Source: Candidatus Faecalibacterium faecigallinarum
GTDB lineage: Bacteria > Bacillota > Clostridia > Oscillospirales > Ruminococcaceae
Direction: 5' to 3'
NCBI GenBank assembly: GCA_019119685.1
Contig: DWWN01000032.1
Coordinates: 1-64,000, forward strand
DNA length: 64,000 bases
A model generated the notes under the pieces. That model was not told where the DNA came from, did no database searches, and saw only the letters and a list, made by a program, of their open reading frames with translations. Each line of letters opens with the position of its first letter. The stretch's first letter is position 1. The position numbers were made by a program, and so were the translations under genes. Below are positions 57,228 to 64,000 of the stretch, in pieces.

Positions 57228-57830
57228 ATGGCAAAGAATACGCAGCCTATCGCAAAGCGTTGCAAGGCCCTGGGCATTTCTCCTGCAGTCTTGGGCTACG
57301 CAAAGAAGAATACCACCCGCAACTCCAATGGCAATATGCGCAAAAAGCAGTCCGAGTATGCCATGCAGCTGAAGGAGAAGCAGAAGGTCAAGTTTATCTA
57401 CGGCGTGCTGGAAAAGCAGTTCCGCAACACCTTTGAGAAGGCGGCTGCCCGCCCCGGCCAGACCGGTGAGAACCTGCTCCAGATGATGGAGTGCCGCCTG
57501 GACAACGTCGTGTTCCGCCTGGGCTACGCCCAGACCCGCCGCGACGCCCGCCAGCTGGTCAGCCACGCCCACTTCACCGTCAACGGCAAGAAGGTCAACA
57601 TCCCCTCTTACCAGGTGAAGGCCGGCGACGTGGTGGAAGTCCGCGAGTCCAGCCGTTCTTCGGCTAAGTTTGCCAAGCTCACCGGCCCCGAGGCCCCCGT
57701 TGTGGCTCTGCCCGCCTGGCTGGAGCGCGAGGCCGGCACCCTGAAGGGCACCGTTACCCGTCTGCCTGAGCGCAGCGACATCGACTACGAGGTCGCCGAG
57801 CATCTCATCGTCGAGCTGTACTCCAAGTAA
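57228..57830 (+). CDS. rpsD: 30S ribosomal protein S4
   Basis: LQMMECRLDNVVFRLGYAQTRRDARQLVSHAHFTVNGKKVNIPSYQVKAGD. Confidence 0.98.
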   Translation: MAKNTQPIAKRCKALGISPAVLGYAKKNTTRNSNGNMRKKQSEYAMQLKEKQKVKFIYGVLEKQFRNTFEKAAARPGQTGENLLQMMECRLDNVVFRLGYAQTRRDARQLVSHAHFTVNGKKVNIPSYQVKAGDVVEVRESSRSSAKFAKLTGPEAPVVALPAWLEREAGTLKGTVTRLPERSDIDYEVAEHLIVELYSK

Positions 57831-57933
57831 AACCCATGCGAGGGGCGCGGCCCTGCGGGGCTGGCCTTTCGGATTCTTTTGAGAATTGCATATGGGCCGA
57901 TGGGGACATCGGTTTTACAAGGAGGACATTGAT

Positions 57934-58893
57934 ATGATGGAGATTGAACGTCCCAAAATCGAAACGGCGAGCCTCTCGCCCGACGGCCGCTACGGTAAAT
58001 TCGTAGCAGAACCTCTGGAGCGCGGTTTCGGCATCACGCTGGGCAACAGCCTGCGCAGAGTTCTTCTGTCGTCTCTGCCCGGCGTCGCCGTGACCAGTGT
58101 CAAGATCGACGGCGTAGTCCACGAGTTCTCCACCATTGAGGGCGTCAAGGAAGACGTTACCGAAATTGTCCTGAACCTGAAGGGTATCGCTGCAAAGCTG
58201 TACTCTGACGGGCCCAAAACGGTGCGCGTCGAGGCGGTGGGCCCCTGCGAGGTCACTGCCGACAGCATCAAGCAGGGCGACGAGATCGAGATCCTGAATC
58301 CTGAATGGCACATCGCCACCCTGGGCGAGGGCGGACGGCTCGTGATGGAGCTGACCTTCGACAAGGGCCGCGGCTATGTGCCCGCGGAGCGCAACAAGCA
58401 GACCATCGTCGAGAAGAACGATATCAACACTCTTCCCGTCGACAGCATTTACACCCCCGTGCTGAAGGTGAACTACAGCGTGGACAACACCCGCGTTGGG
58501 CAGATCACCGACTACGACCGGCTGACTCTGGAGGTCTGGACCGATGGCACGATCAACGCGCAGGAGGCTGTGAGCCTGGCTGCCCGCGTTCTGACCGAGC
58601 ACCTGAACCTCTTCGTGAACCTGTCGGATGAAGCCGCCGGCACCGAGATCATGGTGGAAAAGACCACCGACGACAAGGAAAAGGCCCTTGAGATGACCAT
58701 CGAGGAGCTGGACCTGAGCGTCCGGAGCTTTAACTGCCTGAAGCGTGCGGGCATCAACACGGTGGAGGACCTGGTCAGCAAGAGCGAGGACGAGATGATG
58801 AAAGTCCGCAACTTGGGCCGCAAGAGCCTGGAAGAGGTCATGGCCAAGTTGGATTCGCTCGGATTTAAGCTGAGCACAGACGATGATAACTAA
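57934..58893 (+). CDS. rpoA: DNA-directed RNA polymerase subunit alpha
   Basis: [78 protein letters not shown]. Confidence 0.98.
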   Translation: MMEIERPKIETASLSPDGRYGKFVAEPLERGFGITLGNSLRRVLLSSLPGVAVTSVKIDGVVHEFSTIEGVKEDVTEIVLNLKGIAAKLYSDGPKTVRVEAVGPCEVTADSIKQGDEIEILNPEWHIATLGEGGRLVMELTFDKGRGYVPAERNKQTIVEKNDINTLPVDSIYTPVLKVNYSVDNTRVGQITDYDRLTLEVWTDGTINAQEAVSLAARVLTEHLNLFVNLSDEAAGTEIMVEKTTDDKEKALEMTIEELDLSVRSFNCLKRAGINTVEDLVSKSEDEMMKVRNLGRKSLEEVMAKLDSLGFKLSTDDDN

Positions 58894-58916
58894 AATTGTT
58901 TAAGGAGTGAAACGGG

Positions 58917-59258
58917 ATGCCCGGTACCAGAAAGCTCGGTAGGACCACCGACAGCCGCAAGGCCATGATGCGCGCGATGGTCACCTACCTGTTAGAGAAT
59001 GGCAAGATCGAGACCACTGTGACCCGCGCCAAGGACGTGCGTTCTATGGCCGAGAAGATGATCACCCTGGGTAAGAGCGGTGACCTGCACACCAAGCGTC
59101 AGGTCTACGGCTACATCACCAAGGAAGATGTGGCAAAGAAGCTGTTTGACGAGATCAGCCCCAAGTACGCTGACCGCAACGGCGGCTACACCCGCATCGT
59201 GAAGATCGGCGTCCGCCGCGGCGATGCCGCCGAGATGGCGATCCTCGAGCTGGTCTAA
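58917..59258 (+). CDS. rplQ: 50S ribosomal protein L17
   Basis: [51 protein letters not shown]. Confidence 0.98.
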   Translation: MPGTRKLGRTTDSRKAMMRAMVTYLLENGKIETTVTRAKDVRSMAEKMITLGKSGDLHTKRQVYGYITKEDVAKKLFDEISPKYADRNGGYTRIVKIGVRRGDAAEMAILELV

Positions 59259-59272
59259 TTAGATAAAGCCGA

Positions 59273-59303
59273 AGCCCCTGTCCGCAAGGACGGGGGCTTT
59301 TTT
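59273..59303 (+). terminator. Terminator of the alpha operon
   Basis: AGCCCCTGTCC GCAA GGACGGGGGCTTTTTT. Confidence 0.9.
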
Positions 59304-59379
59304 GTGCCTTACTATAGAATTTGTCACAAATCAATGATACAATAGAAAAGCAAATGCTGACGGAAGGGGGCGATGGCAG

Positions 59380-60675
59380 GTGAAAGGCTGGGTACGGCTG
59401 GCGGCGGCGGTGTGCGCCGCGGCTCTGTGCGCGGGGTGCGCGCTGCCGGGCGCAGAGCGGGCCTCGGTGGAAGAACTGCTGCGCGCGCCGCGGCTGGAAG
59501 GCGATTACGGCGAGATCCAGGCCGCACTGGACAGCTGGCTGGGCCAGAGCGCCCAGTTGCGCTACCCGCTGAACGGCGACCTGCTTTCCCCTTTCCTGAT
59601 GAGCGATTTTGACGGGGACGGCGTGCAGGACGCCGCCGTGTTGTACACCGCGGCGGATGTGCCCAACATTTGCCTGGCCGTGCTGCAAAAGGACGGGGAA
59701 GGTGCCTGGCAGGTGCAGGACGCCGTCGAGGGTCTGACCGATACGGTGGACGCGGTCCAGTTTGCACGGCTGCAGGAGGGCGGCGCCAACCAGATTTTGG
59801 TGGGGTACACCGCCCAGCAGGCCGACAGCTATCTGGCGGTCTACGCCTACCAGGACGGGGCGATCGAGGATATCCTGGCCGAGCCCTATGACCAGTACCT
59901 GATCGAGGACATCACCGGCACCGGCTATGAGGATCTGCTGGTGATGGACACCGACGCCGAAGGGGCTTCCCAGATCAAGCTGCTCACCTCCGACCGGGAG
60001 GGGGGCTTCCGGCAGGCGGCGGTGATGGGCCTGTCCGCCGACCGCTTTACCGGGTGCGCCTCCCTGGCGGCGGGCATGGGGGCTTACGGCGGGCAATACC
60101 TGGTGCTGGACGGCTGGACCGGCGTGTCGGGCACGAACCTGGCCTCGGTGCTGCTGCGCTACAACGAAAAGACCCAGCAGATGGAGCCGGCCCGTCAGAT
60201 CGGCGCGGACGCTTTGTACGAAGCCTCCCTGCGCAACGTGCCTGACCTGACCAGCCGCGATCTGGACCGGGACGGCGTGGTGGAGATCCCCACCCAGCCC
60301 GAAGGGGCCGGGCTCATCAACATGGACCAGGGCCGCCGGATGGACTTTATCCTCTGGATGGACTACACCAGCGCCCAGCCCCGCAAGAGCTTTGGCCTGC
60401 TGGACGAGGAGCTGGGGTTTTATCTCGAGCTGCCCATGGAATGGTATGGGACGCTGATGCTGACCGACGGCCCCGAGGAGGACTCGGTGGAGCTGCGCAG
60501 CCAGGACGGGGAACAGCTCTATCTGACGGTGCGGGTGACCAGCATCGCCGACCGGACGTCCGGCTGGACCCGCCTTGGGGTGGTGTCCAACCGGCTGGTG
60601 CAGGCCCAGTTCGGGCCCGGCGTCCAGCTGATGGACCAGCTGTACCGGCTGTCCCGCTCGCTGTATATCTTGTAA
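59380..60675 (+). CDS. Lipoprotein with FG-GAP/EF-hand-like Asp-rich repeats
   Basis: GTG start, VKGWVRLAAAVCAAALCAGCALPG lipobox; SDFDGDGVQDAAVLY and SRDLDRDGVVEI motifs; upstream of a two-component system. Confidence 0.75.
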   Translation: MKGWVRLAAAVCAAALCAGCALPGAERASVEELLRAPRLEGDYGEIQAALDSWLGQSAQLRYPLNGDLLSPFLMSDFDGDGVQDAAVLYTAADVPNICLAVLQKDGEGAWQVQDAVEGLTDTVDAVQFARLQEGGANQILVGYTAQQADSYLAVYAYQDGAIEDILAEPYDQYLIEDITGTGYEDLLVMDTDAEGASQIKLLTSDREGGFRQAAVMGLSADRFTGCASLAAGMGAYGGQYLVLDGWTGVSGTNLASVLLRYNEKTQQMEPARQIGADALYEASLRNVPDLTSRDLDRDGVVEIPTQPEGAGLINMDQGRRMDFILWMDYTSAQPRKSFGLLDEELGFYLELPMEWYGTLMLTDGPEEDSVELRSQDGEQLYLTVRVTSIADRTSGWTRLGVVSNRLVQAQFGPGVQLMDQLYRLSRSLYIL

Positions 60676-60687
60676 GGAGGGAAACCG

Positions 60688-61383
60688 ATGGTAAAAGTAC
60701 TGGTGGTAGAGGATGAGGCCAGCATCCGCGAAGTCATCGCGCTGAACCTGCGCCGCAACGGGATGGAGGTGCTCGAGGCCGGCAGCGCCGAGGAGGCGCT
60801 GACCTCGCTGGAGCAGGCCCCCGACTGCAGCGCCGCCATCCTGGATGTGATGCTGCCGGGGATGAACGGCTTCTCCCTCTGCGAGACCATCCGCCGTTCC
60901 AATCAGAAGATCGGCATCATCATCCTCAGCGCCAAGGGCCAGGAGCAGGACAAGATCCGCGGCCTGACCATCGGCGCCGACGACTATATGACCAAGCCCT
61001 TCTCGGTCAGCGAGCTGCTGGCCCGGGTCGAGGCGCTCTGCCGCCGGGTGGGCCGGGGCGGCGGCCAGGGGGAAAACGCCCCCACCGCCCTGGTGAGCGG
61101 GGAGTTCATCCTGGACGAGAACCGCCGCCTGCTGCTCAAGGCCGGCAAGCCCATCGAGCTGACCCAGGTGGAGTTCCAGATCATGGAGCTGTTTTTCCGC
61201 AGCCCCGGCACCGCCCTGAGCCGGGAAAAAATTTTGAAGGGCGTCTGGGGCGAGAACTACTTTGGGGACGTCAAGATCGTGGACGTCAACATCCGCCGCC
61301 TGCGGATGAAGATCGAGGACGAGCCCTCCCACCCCGCCCATATCCTGACGGTGTGGGGCTACGGCTACCGATGGGAAGAGTGA
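60688..61383 (+). CDS. OmpR/PhoB-family response regulator
   Basis: MVKVLVVEDEASIREVIALNLRRNGMEVLEAGSAEEALTSL...AAILDVMLPGMNG...GADDYMTKPFSVSELLARVEAL. Confidence 0.95.
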   Translation: MVKVLVVEDEASIREVIALNLRRNGMEVLEAGSAEEALTSLEQAPDCSAAILDVMLPGMNGFSLCETIRRSNQKIGIIILSAKGQEQDKIRGLTIGADDYMTKPFSVSELLARVEALCRRVGRGGGQGENAPTALVSGEFILDENRRLLLKAGKPIELTQVEFQIMELFFRSPGTALSREKILKGVWGENYFGDVKIVDVNIRRLRMKIEDEPSHPAHILTVWGYGYRWEE

Positions 61384-61389
61384 CGCCCC

Positions 61390-62877
61390 ATGAAGGAGAC
61401 GAAACAGCGCAAAGGACGCAAAAGCCGCTGGCGGGCCGGCCCCGGCGGAGGGCTGCACAGCGGCATCACCCGCCGGTGGGTGCGGGGCAGCCTGCTGGTC
61501 ATCGTGCTGCTGCTGGCGGTGATCGAGGGGATGTTCCTGTACAGCACCATCCAGGGCTATTACGACGGGGTGCAGCAGAGCATGTACCGCCGGTTTTCCT
61601 CCATCAACGGGCAGCTGAAGGTGTACAGCGGCGGCACCGCCCAGCGGACGGCCGCCAGCCGCAGCTTTGCGCTGCGCCGGATGGTGGAGCAGTTTGCCGA
61701 CAAGGACAAATATGAGTTCATGCTGCTGGACGGCAGCGGCCATGTGATCGCCAGCACCAGCGGCACCAACGCCGAGGGCATCATCGTCCCCGACGACTTT
61801 GAGCAGGCCCAGACCGCCCCGGACGGCTACGGCACCGCCATCTATACCACCTCCACCGGCGAGCCGGTCATGGCGGTGTGCTGCCTGGTGCCCTACGCCG
61901 CCGAGGAGATCGCGGCCATGCGGCTGGTGACCAGCCTCGCGCTGATCCGGCGGCAGATCTTCAACGCGGTGCTGCTGGGCCTGGCGGCGGGCGCGGTGGC
62001 GCTGTGCATCGCGGCGTCCTCGGGGCTGTATTTCGTGCGCAGCATCGTGGTGCCGCTGGGCCAGGTGGAGCGGGCCGCCGCCGACATCGCCCGGGGCGAG
62101 CTGGATATCCGCCTGCCCGAGACCGACCCGCCCCGGGACGAGCTGGACCGGCTGCGGGGCAGCATCAACCGGATGGCGCAGGGCCTGGCCGAGACCGAAA
62201 AGATGAAAAACGAGTTCATCTCCTCGGTGTCCCATGAGCTGCGCACCCCGCTCACCTCCATCCGGGGGTGGGTCGAGACACTGGAAGCCCTGGACGACCC
62301 CGAGGACGCAAACTACCGCAAGGGGCTGGAGATCATCCACAGCGAGACGGGCCGGCTGTACAGCATGGTGGAGGAACTGCTGGACTTCAGCCGGCTGCAG
62401 AATGGGGGCATCCATATGGAGTGCCGCCCCCTCGACCTGGTGGCCGAGCTGACCGACGCGCTGCTGTTCTGCGAGCCGCGTATGATGCAGGAGGGGCTGG
62501 TCCTCCACTACAGCGAGCCGGAGGAGATGATCCCCGTCTACGCCGACCCCGGCCGGCTGCGGCAGGTCTTTATCAACGTGCTGGACAACGCCATCAAGTA
62601 TTCGGCCTCCGGCGGGCGGATCACCGTCAAGCTGTGGGCAGGGGAGTACAAGGCCTTTGTCGAGATCATCGACCAGGGCCGGGGCATCCCGCCCGAGGAC
62701 CTGGGCAGCGTCAAGGGCAAGTTCTTCAAGGGCAGCAACGCGGTGCGGGGCAGCGGCATCGGGCTGGCGCTGGTGGATTCCATCATGAACGCCCTGGACG
62801 GCACCCTGGACCTGCGCAGCACCCTGGGCAAGGGCACCGTGGTCACGCTGGGGCTGCCGCTGTATAAAAAATTGTAA
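61390..62877 (+). CDS. Sensor histidine kinase
   Basis: FISSVSHELRTPLTSIRGWVETLEALDD; VLDNAIKYSASGGRITV; IDQGRGIPPEDLGSVKGKFFKGSNAVRGSGIGLALVDSIM. Confidence 0.95.
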   Translation: MKETKQRKGRKSRWRAGPGGGLHSGITRRWVRGSLLVIVLLLAVIEGMFLYSTIQGYYDGVQQSMYRRFSSINGQLKVYSGGTAQRTAASRSFALRRMVEQFADKDKYEFMLLDGSGHVIASTSGTNAEGIIVPDDFEQAQTAPDGYGTAIYTTSTGEPVMAVCCLVPYAAEEIAAMRLVTSLALIRRQIFNAVLLGLAAGAVALCIAASSGLYFVRSIVVPLGQVERAAADIARGELDIRLPETDPPRDELDRLRGSINRMAQGLAETEKMKNEFISSVSHELRTPLTSIRGWVETLEALDDPEDANYRKGLEIIHSETGRLYSMVEELLDFSRLQNGGIHMECRPLDLVAELTDALLFCEPRMMQEGLVLHYSEPEEMIPVYADPGRLRQVFINVLDNAIKYSASGGRITVKLWAGEYKAFVEIIDQGRGIPPEDLGSVKGKFFKGSNAVRGSGIGLALVDSIMNALDGTLDLRSTLGKGTVVTLGLPLYKKL

Positions 62878-62982
62878 CAGACCCCTTCCGGGCCGCGGCG
62901 CAAAAGGCCGCGGCGGCTTCTGCCCGGCTTTTCCCCGGGCAGGGCGGTGCCGGCAGGGGAGAACACAGGAGAAAACAGACCA

Positions 62983-63933
62983 ATGAACCATCAAACCAAA
63001 AAAGAATGTTTCAAGACCAGCGTGGGCGGGCAGGCCCTGATGGAGGGCATCATGATGCGGGGCCCCAAGCAGATCTGCTGCGCGGTGCGCCGCCCCGACG
63101 GGAGCATCGAGACCAAGCTCGACCCCATCCCCGCCCGCAAAAGCTGGATGAAGATCCCCATCGTGCGGGGGGCCGTCTCGATGATCGAGAGCCTTGTGGT
63201 GGGCTACCGCTACATGATGTACTCGGCCCAGGTCAGCATGGGGGAGGACTACGACGAGGAAGAAGAGGAGACCGCCTTTGAAAAGTGGGTGGGGGAGCAT
63301 CTGGGCGAAAAGGCCGAGAAGATCCTGCTCACCGGCGCGGCCGTCGTGGGCGGCCTGGGCGCGATTTTGCTGTTCACCATCCTGCCCACGCTGGTGACGG
63401 CGGGGGTGGGCCATTTCATCGAGCTGGGGCGCTGGCCCCGGGTCATCCTGGAAGGGGTGCTGAAAGTGGCCATCTTCCTGAGCTATATGTACCTGATCTC
63501 CCGGATGAAGGAGATCGAGCGGGTGTTCCGCTACCACGGGGCCGAGCACAAGACCATCGCCTGCTACGAGGCCGGGGACGAGCTGACGGTGGAAAACGTC
63601 CGCAAATACACCCGGTTCCACCCCCGGTGCGGCACCAGCTTTCTGATTTTGGTGGTCATCATCAGCGTGTTTTTGTACAGCGTCCTGCCCTGGAGCAGCA
63701 CGGGGCTGCGGGTGCTGCTCAAGCTGCTGCTGCTGCCGGTGGTCATGGGCATCAGCTACGAGGCCCTCAAGTGGTGCGGCCGGTCGGACAGCCTGCTCAG
63801 CCGCATCGTCCGGCAGCCGGGGCTGTGGGTCCAGCGGCTGACCGTCTTTGAGCCGGACGACAGCATGATCGAGGTGGCCATCGAGGCGGTCAAGCCGGTG
63901 CTGCCCGAGCGCCCCGAGGAGGGCCGGTGGTGA
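62983..63933 (+). CDS. DUF1385 domain-containing membrane protein
   Basis: SVGGQALMEGIMMRGPKQICCAVRRPDGSIETK...VFRYHGAEHKTIACYEAGDELTVENVRKYTRFHPRCGTSFL. Confidence 0.93.
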   Translation: MNHQTKKECFKTSVGGQALMEGIMMRGPKQICCAVRRPDGSIETKLDPIPARKSWMKIPIVRGAVSMIESLVVGYRYMMYSAQVSMGEDYDEEEEETAFEKWVGEHLGEKAEKILLTGAAVVGGLGAILLFTILPTLVTAGVGHFIELGRWPRVILEGVLKVAIFLSYMYLISRMKEIERVFRYHGAEHKTIACYEAGDELTVENVRKYTRFHPRCGTSFLILVVIISVFLYSVLPWSSTGLRVLLKLLLLPVVMGISYEALKWCGRSDSLLSRIVRQPGLWVQRLTVFEPDDSMIEVAIEAVKPVLPERPEEGRW

Positions 63934-64000
63934 CGGCCGGCCTGTCCCCCCGGCAGGCCCTGGCCGGGGTGGAAGCGCGCCTTGCGGCTGCCGGCTGCCT
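63930..64000 (+). CDS. prmC: Probable prmC (release factor glutamine methyltransferase) N-terminus, truncated by window edge
   Basis: GTG start VTAGLSPRQALAGVEARLAAAGC overlaps the DUF1385 stop; call rests mainly on the common DUF1385-prmC gene order. Confidence 0.45.
   Translation, partial: MTAGLSPRQALAGVEARLAAAGC

Noticed and set aside
59155-63621. 1488-aa minus-strand ORF
   Set aside because: Antisense to the lipoprotein, response regulator, kinase and DUF1385 genes; low-complexity shadow frame.

Overview
GC-rich chromosomal segment, most likely from a Ruminococcaceae/Oscillospiraceae-type gut Firmicute (taxonomy inferred from gene content and sequence style, not tested). Left to right: (1) the N-terminal 467 codons of a large serine recombinase running off the left edge; (2) a sucrose/fructan-type utilisation locus (PfkB fructokinase, DUF624/YesL-like protein, two LacI-family regulators, a CUT1 ABC importer without its own ATPase, GH32 hydrolase); (3) tRNA-Val(GAC), ruvC-ruvA-ruvB, glmM, an rRNA methyltransferase, ecfA1-ecfA2-ecfT, truA; (4) an accessory zone with a HigBA-like toxin-antitoxin pair (toxin apparently frameshifted), CvpA-like protein, ClpE-like ATPase, dispersed palindromic repeats flanking an AT-rich two-gene islet, an intracellular pectinesterase, a two-component system, a TatA-like/beta-propeller fusion and an ABC exporter; (5) tmcAL, ackA, zinc-ribbon protein, trmK, Nif3-like, rqcH; (6) the complete S10-spc-alpha ribosomal protein cluster (rpsJ to rplQ, including secY, adk, map, infA, rpoA); (7) a lipoprotein plus two-component system, a DUF1385 protein and the start of a probable prmC. 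Most of the window is conserved housekeeping. No CRISPR array was seen. The best leads are the direct-repeat-flanked two-gene AT-rich islet (25.6-26.9 kb), the single-base frameshift in the HigB-like toxin, a hairpin sequestering the Shine-Dalgarno of the 35130 lipoprotein gene, an approximately 12-residue insertion in IF-1, the multi-operator divergent promoter at 5.08-5.26 kb, and the TatA-like fusion protein. All names come from reading the sequence by eye; no database search was run.
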